DNA of 64,000 nt, taken from NCBI GenBank assembly GCA_022578965.1, contig MU400556.1, positions 190,823 to 254,822 of the forward strand. Reading direction: 5' to 3'. The notes below the pieces were generated by a model, which did no database searches, was not told the origin of the DNA, and was given only the letters and a program-made list of their open reading frames with translations. Position numbers and translations under genes: made by a program. Numbering within the stretch: the stretch's first letter is position 1; every line of letters begins with the position of its first letter. Below, in pieces: positions 1-11,511 of this stretch. Source of the DNA: Xylaria sp. FL1777 (taxonomy: Eukaryota; Ascomycota; Sordariomycetes; Xylariales; Xylariaceae).

Positions 1-2773
1 TGTTTTGAGGGTCTTGCTGTTCCGGAGCTGGAGCACAATAACTGTGTCCTTGAATTTCACCGGCTGGGGGCGTAAAATCAGCATCACTTCCAAGTATTGT
101 TACTTTCGTTTCGTATGATGGCGAAGGCAAAGGTGCGGCTTCAAATGTCTCTTGAAGCGTGACAGGCATTCTCTGGTCTATATGGACATCTTCTTTGGGT
201 TCAGAGAACTCTCCCGGGGTAATCAACAAGTCTGCCGAGGTATCTAATGCTATCTTGATAGATAAGCCATCGTCAGCGGCAGGTTCATCGTCGAAAGGAG
301 ATCGATATTCCGATTTTTGAGCAATGGTCAGGCGATGATCGTCAACGCCATTAGAGTTTTCCGTGTTAGCTATAGGATATTCCCGTAGCGGTGGATCTGT
401 CTGTGGTTCAGCATCGAATTCTGTGGTGTTTGATATTGCTGAAGGTGGTGCTTCGTCCTCATCTCTAGCACTTTCAACACTAGGGAAGCTTCCAGGCATG
501 CCAAGTGTTGGAGAGTCTTTCTCCTCATGCCCCGTGTCACTTATTGCTGCGGGGATTTCACTATGTCTGAGGTCCGTTGTTACAGTCTGCAAAAGCGGAA
601 GGCCTGATGCAGGCGCTTCCGCACTTGTAGTGCTCTCCTTCATCACATCAGGTGTAATAGTCTGCACAACCAGAGGTTCTACGGTTGCCGTATCTGGGTC
701 GGCGAGATCATGAGCATCCTCGCCTATCAACTTTATCTGTATGTCTTCTTGGTGTTTTAGAGCTTCAGCAGTGGCAACTTGAGCGGCCAGTGCCTTGGCC
801 TCCTCCTCCCTCCTTTTCTTTTCCTGGGCGGCCCTTTTACTAACTTCTCGGGCCTCATTCTCTCGAAGGGATTTCGTATATGAAAGCTTAATCTGCTCTC
901 TGCGTGACTCGTAGTCGATTGGACCCATTGAAATTTTTCTTCGACGCGTAGCTAGTTCGTTTCCTCTTGTACTGGCTTTAGGGTCTCTCTTACTCGGAGA
1001 TTTATCCCTTTCGATTGCCTTGACTCTTGAACTTATGGTGGATGCTGTGGATACTGGTTGCCTCGGTCGTGAACTTCTCAGTGGAGGTGATAGCTTCGGC
1101 AGAGGTGTTGATATATAGGCATTCAGCCTAGTATTTCCGTTAGCGGAGATCGCGCTGGGTCTATTCTGGCGTTTTATTGAGGGAGATGAAGAGAGAGGAG
1201 AGGGTGTTTTGGTTTTCGGATTTTGGTTCGCGTTGAATTTCTTTCCGCCAGCGAAAGGCTTCCTAACGGTAGAGGGAGAATTAGATCGCGTCGAGTTGGG
1301 ACTGGATGAGCTAGATGGAGTACTGTATTTGCGAACAGAAACTGGTATTTTTGAAGTTGAGGACAGTCCCGAGGTATCTAAGGTTGGTTTCGGTCGTGAC
1401 GGCCGAGGAGTCTTGGATTTCTGTTGGACTGGTTTTGTAAACCCCATTTCACTTCGTGATCGAACGTGCTTTGCGGTAGGAGGTATTGCATTCGCATCGG
1501 CATCAGCTGTGTCTCCCGACCCCCCTCTCAAATTCCGGTACCAATCACTCGGCGAGGAAGGCTCAGCGTCGGTATGCGAAAAACTTCGTTGGCGGCGGCC
1601 GAGGGTACCCTGAGTATTTGATCCAGAAGGTTTTCCAACAGGTATGCCATCAATTCCGTGGCCGGCTAGTCCAGCATGTAGCTCACCAGGCCCTACCTCG
1701 CCAAATAGCAGGCTACGAGATTGAGGCAGAGCTGGAACGGAGGCCGTGGAGGGGGCGGGAGCTATACTGGTCGTAGATTTCGAAGCTTGGGAGTGGGTAC
1801 CAACTGAGCTTCGAGGTTTAGCTATGCGGCTTGCAAACGATTGGGAATTGCTAGATGAGCTGTTCTCGGGTCCTGTTCGACGCCGCTGCGTCGACCGCGT
1901 CGCTGGCGATGACGAGGCCGATGTACCAACAGAAGACCCACTAGCAGACGACCGCCCAGTCGCATAAGGGGGTTGGCCATTAGATCCAGGCAACGTCCTC
2001 TCTCTCGACGAGAGACGTGTAGATGGTTTGCGAGCAGTGTTGGTGCTCGTCTGTGTAGCACTCTGGTCGAATTTCTTCGTCAAGTCTTTAACACTAGGCT
2101 GACGTACACTGCGGTTGTTCCACGTGGTTGAGGTGGTAGGTTTTGATCTTCCGGTGCCAGTGGAGGGTCCATCGTCAACGGGAGCAGAAACAGAGCGAAC
2201 GGAGGGTCTCACGCCAGTCCGTACCGACCTGGATACCGGGCCGCTTCCGTTAGACCGCAACGGAGCATCTCGATTGTGCCTCGGAGCGGGTAAGGTTGAA
2301 GCCATCAAGTCGTCGAACTGAATTCGGTAGAAGTCGTCTGGATCGAAGAGGCCGCTGGACTCAATGCTCGCTACGGCGTTTGCATGGATGGCGTCTCGAT
2401 TGCTTGCGGCATGAGACTCGAACAGGGAACCATCGAGTGGCGTCGATGTCGCCGTAGCTGTCAGAGGGGCGGCACTAGGGGCACCGGCAGCAGCGGCGCC
2501 AGGTGGTTGATAATGAGGATCAGGGAAGAATATCTGGGTTGGCAAGAGATCGCGGCCGTGGGCGTGATCGTGGGCATGGGCGTGGGCGTCGGCGTGATCA
2601 TGGGTGGGATCGAGCCCGTTCTCGTGCTTCTGCCCGAACGGGTAGTAGTGGTGATGGGGACGGGTATTGTGGTATCGCAGTGGGCGTCTGGGGGCAGACG
2701 GGGCTCCAAAACTGCGGGTGGGCAATGTCGCACCAAGGCAGCGGTCCTCCTCTTCACGATTGCCGGCGTCCAT
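1..2773 (-). CDS. Large low-complexity protein, 5' part (runs off left edge)
   Basis: The minus strand is open in one frame from an ATG at 2773 to the left edge, at least 924 codons with no intron needed. An in-frame TGA lies 15 codons upstream, so this is the first possible ATG unless there is an upstream exon. I do not recognise the family. The N-terminal 90 residues contain a His/Asp/Ala-rich run (HDHADAHAHAHDHAHG). The next several hundred residues are Ser/Thr/Pro/Arg-rich and probably disordered. Around 950-780 of the window a charged, helix-prone segment follows (for example GPIDYESRREQIKLSYTK, then Lys/Glu/Ala-rich coiled-coil-like sequence). The part nearest the edge is acidic and Ser/Pro-rich. 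The C-terminus, which may hold a diagnostic domain, lies outside the window. Smaller plus-strand frames over this region are shadows. I am sure that it is coding but not what it does. Confidence 0.75.
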   Translation of the reverse strand, partial: MDAGNREEEDRCLGATLPTRSFGAPSAPRRPLRYHNTRPHHHYYPFGQKHENGLDPTHDHADAHAHAHDHAHGRDLLPTQIFFPDPHYQPPGAAAAGAPSAAPLTATATSTPLDGSLFESHAASNRDAIHANAVASIESSGLFDPDDFYRIQFDDLMASTLPAPRHNRDAPLRSNGSGPVSRSVRTGVRPSVRSVSAPVDDGPSTGTGRSKPTTSTTWNNRSVRQPSVKDLTKKFDQSATQTSTNTARKPSTRLSSRERTLPGSNGQPPYATGRSSASGSSVGTSASSSPATRSTQRRRTGPENSSSSNSQSFASRIAKPRSSVGTHSQASKSTTSIAPAPSTASVPALPQSRSLLFGEVGPGELHAGLAGHGIDGIPVGKPSGSNTQGTLGRRQRSFSHTDAEPSSPSDWYRNLRGGSGDTADADANAIPPTAKHVRSRSEMGFTKPVQQKSKTPRPSRPKPTLDTSGLSSTSKIPVSVRKYSTPSSSSSPNSTRSNSPSTVRKPFAGGKKFNANQNPKTKTPSPLSSSPSIKRQNRPSAISANGNTRLNAYISTPLPKLSPPLRSSRPRQPVSTASTISSRVKAIERDKSPSKRDPKASTRGNELATRRRKISMGPIDYESRREQIKLSYTKSLRENEAREVSKRAAQEKKRREEEAKALAAQVATAEALKHQEDIQIKLIGEDAHDLADPDTATVEPLVVQTITPDVMKESTTSAEAPASGLPLLQTVTTDLRHSEIPAAISDTGHEEKDSPTLGMPGSFPSVESARDEDEAPPSAISNTTEFDAEPQTDPPLREYPIANTENSNGVDDHRLTIAQKSEYRSPFDDEPAADDGLSIKIALDTSADLLITPGEFSEPKEDVHIDQRMPVTLQETFEAAPLPSPSYETKVTILGSDADFTPPAGEIQGHSYCAPAPEQQDPQN

Positions 2774-5700
2774 TCTGGCGGCGGCCAGGACAGTATGACG
2801 GCGACCATTAATGGGTCATGTACAGCACGTCGCAGGTCAGGCAAAAACGAGTGGGCGGCGGCCGAGCCACAGATCGCGTTTGATACCTCACACGTTGTCG
2901 AATAAGCACTGACGGCTGGGGGATTCATGGGCCTCACGCTGCTGGTTGGAGACTTGCAAGGTTCGTTCGAGTGCCAATGCGAATGCCAGTGCCAATCAAT
3001 GGGTCGACGGGATGGTCAGCCAATCGAGCAGCTCGCGAGGCGGCGGCCACTGATCACGGATGTGGGCGTGGGTGTGTAGAGGTGGGGGGGGACCATGCGC
3101 GCCAGGTGTGCTCTGGACGCTAGGTATGGACGTCAGCTTGGAACATCCGGCACGCTTTCAAGAATCCTCAATGCATCAAGCTGGAAGTCTCGCGAGACTG
3201 TTGGGAAAGGTGGGAAAAGAGGCCAGAAGCATCGATGATGGAGTCCCGAGTCCCACTAACGGTGCCTAGGTACACTGGGGCACTGCCTGTAGGTAGTCTA
3301 GCGTATGTAGTTCAGTGTATGTAGTCTACTGTAGGTATGTGGTTAGGTACACCACATACTGTAGGTAACCTCCAACTTACCTACCTACAAACTAGTGGAC
3401 GTAAGGTACCAACCTGTTAGTTAGTGACTGATCTAGTTACCCGGCCAGGAGACTCCATCCCAATGCTTTAGGTTGCCCATATCTACAACTAGCACCAGGC
3501 ACAGCTGTACAGTCCTACGTACGTTAGATACTTCAAGGTTGCTTTCAGAGTTCCCACAGGTACCCTCTGCGTAAGTAGTTGGCAGGTATGTAGATTAGGT
3601 ACTGTAGACAACGCAGATATTTTAGAGTTCTTGCACCTTTTTAGGAACGGTTGCTGACACTAAAAGGCCTCTCCAAACTTTCGCCTCTCCAATAAGCGTT
3701 TTCCTACCTAGTACCTCGTGCACATGCGGGCGAACTTCAGAGCAAGTTGGGATGGGGGGTTACGTACCTAGATAGGTACTTCCCTACAGGTAGGTAGGTA
3801 CTAAGTTAGTTCTGGGTGGATAAGATGTGCTGGCTAGTACACCATGCACGATGAATTGTTGGCCGTTTCTGGTGTGTAATCAGGTAGGTATGCTTCCTAA
3901 TTTGTGCCTACCCACCTTAGACTAGGTAGGTAGAGATTGAAGAGAAAAACAGAAGCGACGGGAATAAATAATTCCTATCAGGTCGTATTATATACCCATT
4001 GATTAGGTGGTATCTAGAAGGCATGTAAGCCTGACATACGCAGTATACATATCGTACGCACCCTTAAGGGGCTCGATTTCGCAGCTAAGATTAAGTATTA
4101 GTGTTGCCGACGATGAGACCTTTTGACTTTGACAAGAGATCTTGTACCGACTGTACGTATCTGTAGTTAGTATAATCTACAGTATCTTCAACGCAGTGAG
4201 TGAGTTGGCATTGGGCTACCTAGCCCGTAAAGCCGAGCCGCTAGCCCCTTGCGTAGCCTACCTAGGTACCTACTTACCTACCAGAGTAGGTAGGTTCGTA
4301 AAGTGCGCAATCAGTTTACCGAGCGCCATTTATTATACCATCTTCTACAGTACATACACCTTAGGTGGCATGCGTGTGCATTTGTTCTGCACTTTTCACA
4401 GGCTATCAAGTTCTATATTTTCTACTGCCTGTGTGCCCTTCACGTAGGTAGTTGTTACCTAGGTAACTAAACTATATGGTAGGGCTTAATATGTCTCCGT
4501 TTCTTAAAATTATCGCTCAAGTAGGTATTGCAATTGAAGATTCACCTGATGGCCTTGCTACTTCATGCTCCGGATAACGGTCGACTCTGCTGCCTTTTAA
4601 AACCAAAACATAGACATCACAAGCTATTACCTAGTATAGTCAGATGAGGCGAACTTTCCACTGGTGCTGAGCTCATTCTGAAATAGCCCTGTAATCTTCA
4701 AAACACTTGGTGTGTGGAACAAAACACTGGACGACTTGAGACGATAACCCCCTAAGCGTAAGGGAAAACCGGCAGACGAGTATGGCCATCTCCTGATCCA
4801 GGCCGTGATACAGTAAATGGGTTAACCAAGAACCAGGATCGTGAAGTGACGAGGGTACCTGATCTGTTACATGGGATTCCGACAGATTGAACAGCTGGCA
4901 ATGGAATCATGCATATTTCTGGCCACGGTGCATGGCTCATCAAACTGCGGTGACTACATTCTGTCAAGTTTTCCTTCATGACAACGCATCTACATTGTAG
5001 GGAATAGGGAAGGGCAGATAGAGCGAGAGTGAGACAGGGGTTGGGACATGTTGGCAGCCTATTCGTGGGCATGTGGACTGGCGAATGATGTCGTCTGGGA
5101 GCTATCTAATGTACCACCTGGTGAGGGCAACGGTTTGTGAGATATGATGATGATGGTATTGGCATTCCAATCGTTGTGACCACCCACCATTTGGAGGGGG
5201 GATACCACTTGGATATGACGACATAGACGAAGAAGTGGTTGTGCTCCGTAGGATTCGTCTGTGAAGGGTGGCAAGTATGTATACTAGAAAGGTTACCGGT
5301 TTCCAGGCTTCCAGGCTTTCAGGCTTCCAAGACGGACTTTGCGGCAGCAGTGGCATTGAGTTGAGCTTGGGCAATCCGGCTCAAGGCCCAGTTGGTAGCA
5401 TGTAGTGTATATGTAGACACCAACAAACCTAGATTGGGTACTTGGATCATGCCTCCGTAGACGGAAAGGAAACGTCTAACCAATGCTGCTTGCAACTTGC
5501 CCCTGTCCGACTATATAGGAACCCTTTCCATTTTTTTCTCCTAGTGTGCATATTCGAGACGTCTCCTGATAGTTACCGGCCAGTAGTGTAATTGCATTGC
5601 GTCGGAATAACCTTACAGGCGCCGCCTCCGCGTTTTGAACGCACAATAGTTGATGCTCTTGAAAGGGGGTGGATATCCGTGCTTACCGTCGACACTGCAA

Positions 5701-6893
5701 CCCTGAACGGTTTGTCGAGATCAAGACCATGGAGCAGGGCCGGCAAATTGGTAGCTATTGGTCAATTACCACGATGGTGTTGTGCCCGACGAGCTCTTAT
5801 TGCAGTCTAGCTTGAAGCCGACGGACGATGCCCGACCTAGGATCCGGGCCTCCATGGTGTTGACTGACATGATAAAAAAGGGGTCTTCTGAGTCTCTTGG
5901 CTGCACAGCAGCCACGCAGCCTATGACTGCATGCATGAGCTAAGGAGGGGTGTTATTGATGTTTAGCCAAGCCAGAGTTGATACGGTAAATTATCTCTCG
6001 TTGCATGTTTCGTTTGTAGCCTTGTACCTGCGTGCTTATAAGTTATGCGTTCCGTACCTACATGGTTTCCTACATGGTTCTAGATGAATGACCAGGGGAC
6101 TGAGGCCACCTAATTAGTAGGGCTGCTCCGGTGTTCAACAAAAGAAGAAAATTACAGAGAGGTCGATTTTAAGATGCATTGTAGAGGCAGGTACAGTACT
6201 AATGGACAGTGCGTATAAGAAACGGTGGCTTATTCTCAAAGTGCGTGCTCCATCTATTCTATAACATAACATTACCTAATACTTATGCGCCTTGCTACTC
6301 GATAGTATCAGATACATGCCTACCTAGGTACGTAGGTAGTTGGTTACCTTATCTTTTATCAGCTCAAGTTAAGTAGGTAGGTACCTCACTGTAAATCAGC
6401 GTTAAATGTCGTGTCTGCCTTAGGTAAGTATGTAGGTAAATTATTGTAGGAAAATTAAACATAGGTAGGTAATGCACAGGAGTGTCTTTCATACTGCGTA
6501 GGTAGGTAGCTAATTAGGGCATCTACAGGTCCCTGATCCTAGGATATGGCACTAGGAGACATGGTACTACACCAAATAGCGCGGTCAATGCAAAACCACC
6601 TACTTCAAGCAGGTACGTGCTCAAGCTAAAGCTGTTCTGGTGTGACTGACATTCGAGTTCAGAGTAAGACCTCAGTATCCCTGGATACGTATTGATAGTG
6701 GTGTAAAAGCTATCAACTTCGTCAATTTCGTCAATTAGCCTTCATCTCTTCTGGTGGAAGCATGCATACCTACTGAAGCGCTCCGTCATACAGAATGACG
6801 CGTTATGGACGCGTCTTCCGCTAATAAACACACCCCCAGTCTTCGTGGAGCGCCTTTGCCTGGCAGCTAATCGCAGCATAACTATTGTATGGC
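2774..6893. other. Gene-free 4.1-kb intergenic region
   Basis: This is the divergent spacer between the low-complexity gene and TERT. Short open frames occur on both strands but none has protein-like composition or usable splice partners. The region is rich in TAGGTA, TACCTA and TACCTAGGTA motifs, especially at 3240-3620, 3750-3930, 4240-4300 and 6310-6520. A perfect hairpin with 9-bp arms (GTATGTGGT / ACCACATAC, loop of 7) lies at 3335-3359. An untranslated RNA cannot be excluded from sequence alone. Confidence 0.6.
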
Positions 6894-9800
6894 ATGGTGA
6901 TAATGCCTCGTCCGAGGAAGCGGAAACGTGCTGGTGGGGTCCTAAAGGACGGCTCGCCGTTCAAGAAGCAGAAGAAGGGTAGCAGTCCATCTTTGGTAAA
7001 CTCGCAACTTCGGCATCCTGTCCTTAGTCAATACTACCCATACGTTCAAAGTCTACGCGAATATATCATAACCCAACTGCCGCCTTCGTCTAGAATCAGG
7101 CGAAGAAAGATATCTGCTGTTGGTGTTGGCAACAAGTCCCATGATGCGCCCTTGTCCGACGCAGAGCGATCTCTAGGAGCCTTGCTTGACACTACACTTA
7201 TTGGTCACTCGACCCCAACAACCGAGGAAGGGGTCGATCGAATAGACAGATGGAAGGATTTCTCTCAGAGAGGTGACGAATCGTACGTTACTCTTTCTAA
7301 TGGTGTTGCCGGCTTTGTTGAATCGCAGACCCAGGTAAGCGTGTATCGATCTCATTACTTTCCAATATAAGACCAGTAGTAGAACCCTAATTTGAACGCC
7401 CTGAGTGACTAATCAGTATCATTCAGATTGTGGATTATGTCGTGAGAACCATATTCAATAGAAACAAATCTGCCAAGTGGCCTGATCACCTTCTATGTGA
7501 TGGCTTTCGCCGAAATGGGAGTCTAGGGGTGCGAGTAGTCCGAGAAAACCATTATGTGGAAGCACTAAAAAAAACTCCCTGGCCAGAACTGTTAGCCCTT
7601 CTAGGGGAATCAGGAGATCGTATCATGATAAACTTGCTTCTTGATGGTGCTATCTTTGTGTCTGTTGGCACAGGCACGAACAACGTCTGCCAGATCAGCG
7701 GTAGGTCGCCTCTGTACACTCAGCTTTCTAACCAATACTTATACCACGACTAGGAAGGCCTTTGTCTAATGTCACTTTATATCGCCCTGTATCAGCTCGT
7801 GAACGAATTTCGCCAGCTAAAACATCTTCGGAACTTGTTTTTGTGCGAAGTCGAATGTTTTATGCAAGACCTGCTCTCAATGCTCGAGGCCATGTTCATT
7901 TTGGCCTCAGACACATTCGTAAGGAATATGAATGGAGACTAACGAACCTCAGCTGATAATATATGTATATATATAGATGTGCTAAATCGCTGCCCTCTCC
8001 ATCAACTTGACGAAAAGCAAGACGTCAGGATACGGACACTTATGAACCACCAGAATGAGGTTCATACACTCAAAGTGATGATGTATATATTTCCTAGACA
8101 ATTCGGGCTCCACAATGTCTTCACCAGCAAAGTTGACTTCAAAGAAACGTCGCAGAGGCTGAAGGACTATACACTACGGGAGGAGGAGATTCTTAAAAAG
8201 TTCGGTCAGCTTGGAGACAATGATGTTTACGTGAAGACCCCTAGGCGGCTCCGGGATGTAAAAGCCCTGATCCGTAAGCTTCAGGTTCTCCATCGGCGCT
8301 GTTCCTATTCCCAGCTTCTGCAACATTATTGTCCAGTATGTCCCACAAGTATCATCTCTGAGTCGTTACTAATATGAGTAGGTTTCTTTCTCTACGAACG
8401 AACTGGAAACTCAATTAGAGACTGATAAGGTTCGAAGGCATGCACGGAAACCAAAGACTAAGATAGGAAAAAGGACGACGCATCTTCAGAAAGTAATACA
8501 TTTACCACAAAGGAGTCACAACACCTTGGTTACAGAATTAGCCACGTCGTCCACCGAGGTGACATCATTTTGCCAGGCTGTCCTTAAAAAATTAATCCCG
8601 CGAGGATTCTGGGGCTATGGCTTAACGGCAAGCCATAATGAATTCCAATTTTTGAAGAAAGTTGGTCTGTTTATATCCCTCAGATGTTTTGAGGGCATGT
8701 CCCTATACGAATTATCACATGGAATGAAGGTGGGCAACGACTACCACGTCACTATCAGATGAGGCTAACAGTTTACCAGATAGCTGATATTGAATGGCTT
8801 GCACCTCTCCAGCTTATGATGAACAAAACATCATTGACTGACATACAGAAACGCTGGGAGTTGTTCAACGAGTTCCTTTATTTTCTCTTTGATTCCATCT
8901 TGATCCCCCTGATTCGAAGCAATTTCTATGTTACGGAGTCAAACGCCGATAAGTATCGGGTTTTCTTTTTCCGCCACGATATTTGGAGATCACTTGTGGA
9001 ACCTGCCATGATAACCTTGAAGGGGAAAATGCTAGAGGAAATCAGTCTTGTAGAAGCGAAGAGTATACTTGATTCGCGGTGCCTTGGGTTCAGTCATATC
9101 AGGCTACTTCCTAAAGGGGCACAGATGAGACCAATCACAAATATGCGTAAGAGAGTCCCTGTCCGTGGGAACCCGAAGGAACTTGGTCCGGGTATCAACA
9201 AGATCCTAGCACCAGCACATACAGTTCTTCAATTGGAAAAGGTAAGATTATCCGTTACACAGGGTATATTACCGCTAATAATCCCCATTTTAGGTCACCA
9301 ATCCAGACAAGATGGGCTCAGCATTGTATTCAGTCGGTGATATCTACAAGCGGATGAAGCTTTTCAAACTCAGGATGCCTACATTACCTACACGTTTTTA
9401 TTTCGCAAAGGTGGACGTGCAGGCAGCTTTCGACACAATTCCACAAGCCGCCATTGTCAAATTACTGGATTCTATACATCAACAACCTCAATATCAAATC
9501 ATGAAGCACCTTGAAGTAAGCCCCAACGTGGTAGCCCAGGGAAATGGCCAGACTTGTAAATCAAACCCCGTGAAGAAATGGCCGTCGGTAGCTATCAAAA
9601 ATGATGACGCCTCTACTTTCATCGATCGTCTCGAAAACGGGCGAAGCGCAACAAAACGAAATACAGTGTTCGTTGATCTCTACCAGAAGCAATACGAAAC
9701 CAAAGAGCTAGTTCAATTGATAACATCTCATATCCAACATAATCTCATCAAGGTTGGCAAGAAGTACTACCGACAAAAGCAAGGCATTCCCCAGGGATCA

Positions 9801-10903
9801 ATTCTATCCTCCACACTTTGCAATTACTTCTATGCAGATCTTGAGACCCACGTTCTCTCATTCCTTAACTCTGATGACTGCTTACTCTCGCGACTCATCG
9901 ATGACTTCTTGCTTATCACTACCGACAAACTTAAAGCAGTTCAGCTCATTGAGATTCTTCACCGCGGTGTGCCAGAATACGGTATCACTGTGAACCCTAA
10001 GAAAAGCCTAATTAATTTTGACCTTGTGGTCAATGGCGAACAGGTTCCCAAGCTAAAAGAAGGCGAAGACTTCCCGTATTGCGGTATTTTGATTGACACT
10101 CGGACACTCGATATCAGCCGTGCTTCGAATCAGGGTGAGGATAAAGGTAAGCTTGTTAACCCGGATTTTTTTGTTCCGCATCGCTAACATCCCCAGCCAT
10201 ATACAACTCGCTCACTGTCGAGTTCAGTCGGACTCCTGGCCAAACCTTCCAGCGCAAGGTCCTCAGTAGGTGTTCGCCTTATCAGTTACAAACCATGAAT
10301 TCTAAACTTCTGTTTTTCTAGATTCGTTCAAGATCCAGAGCCACCTGATGTTCTTCGACACGAGGCTAAACTCTGCGTCAATTATGCTAAACAATATTCA
10401 CAGAGCATTCGTAGAGACTGCCACGAAGATGTGGGCATATACACGTTGCTTGCCAACAGCAAAGCAACCGCCTCCAAATCTTGTGATTAGTAAGCCAACC
10501 GCCTCGCCTATTCTTAGTTAAAACAATAAACCCCCTCCCAGAAAATAAAAACAAGAAAAAAAAGCTCCAACCTTTTTCTAACTTGTGTTTAAAGAAACGG
10601 TTCAAAAACTAGCTGACACAGCATACATACTTCTCGTCAGCAGGGCAAGGAGACTTCGATACCCTGGCTATGTATGTGACGTCAAGAAATGTGAAGTATC
10701 CTGGTGAGTCCCATCTGGTGATTAAGGCTACAAGCTATGGAAGCTAATGGCAACCTTCAAGGCTAGCGTACCACGCCTTTCACAAGGTGTTAAGTCGTAA
10801 GCAGTCCAATTACAGCAAAACGCTGGCCTGGTTGAAGGCAGAGTGTGCCAAATTGAGCATGCTGAAGGACATTCGGCATGCTCGTGTACAGACTATCGTG
10901 TAG
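6894..10903 (+). CDS. TERT: Telomerase reverse transcriptase (TERT/Est2), 11 exons
   Basis: This is the catalytic protein of telomerase, which copies the telomerase RNA template onto chromosome ends. Predicted exons are 6894-7334, 7427-7700, 7754-7918, 7977-8335, 8382-8729, 8780-9241, 9294-10146, 10197-10265, 10322-10489, 10595-10703 and 10762-10903. All junctions keep frame and give 1129 residues, a normal fungal TERT length. ATG 6903 (MPRPRKRKR) is an equally good start. Visible TERT motifs in order are RMFYARP in the RNA-binding half, the T motif IPRGFWG (485-491), motifs 1/2 RLLPKGAQMRPI (637-648), motif A FAKVDV with catalytic Asp724, an insertion between A and B', motif B' QGIPQGS (846-852), motif C RLIDDF with Asp886 and Asp887, and YCGILID (945-951). 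The C-terminal extension is also present. No stop or frameshift interrupts it, so it looks functional. The Lys/Arg-rich N-terminus could act in nuclear targeting (inference). Confidence 0.95.
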
Positions 10904-11511
10904 CTAGTATATATGTGATACCCAGATTTCTCAAGAAGACAATATACGTCTCATGCATTCGATTTACGACACTATACACTCGAGAAACAACTCGAAGATT
11001 AGCTGAAGCTGCTGCGTCGAACGTCTCCCCGATAACCCATGACCAAGTCACCCATAAGCCCTATCTCTGAATGGGATTATAACCATGCCTCTAGATTATA
11101 CCAAGGTTTTAGGTAGCCTATTATTATAATAGAGCTGTGTAACAGATAACATTGTCTTTCACCATCCTGAGAACAGTCATACAGCTCTGTGACAGCTGTG
11201 GTTTTGGTGGTTTAGCCATAGGTGATATTGTTCGTAATTAGGAATATATGATTGAACACAACCAGAATCGTAGTCATAACTCAAATTCTTTAATTAATGA
11301 TCCTAGTCTTATTCTTGAAAACTCCATCATTAATCAGCCGTCTATCATAAGCCGTTCAGTAGGGTAATTCCCATGTATTAGCCATCTATGATCAACAAAG
11401 CCAAACCCCGTCCTGCATGCCTCTATCCCTGTTTATGCGCCATGAATCCTGTATTCTAAACGTCGATCTCCCGCACCTTCTATGCATCCCCCCCCTTCCT
11501 TATCTAAACAT
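10904..11511. other. Convergent 3' spacer
   Basis: This is AT-rich DNA between the ends of TERT (plus) and the MBOAT-like gene (minus). I see no gene or repeat in it. Confidence 0.6.

Noticed and set aside
2461..2937. 158-codon minus-strand frame rich in Thr/Pro
   Set aside because: It overlaps the real frame that starts at 2773 and continues for over 900 codons; its repetitive Thr-Pro composition is the shadow of the His/Asp-rich coding stretch.
4752..5374. Three overlapping minus-strand frames in the long spacer
   Set aside because: They have no common frame, no convincing splice signals and no recognisable motifs, and they sit in AT-rich repetitive spacer.
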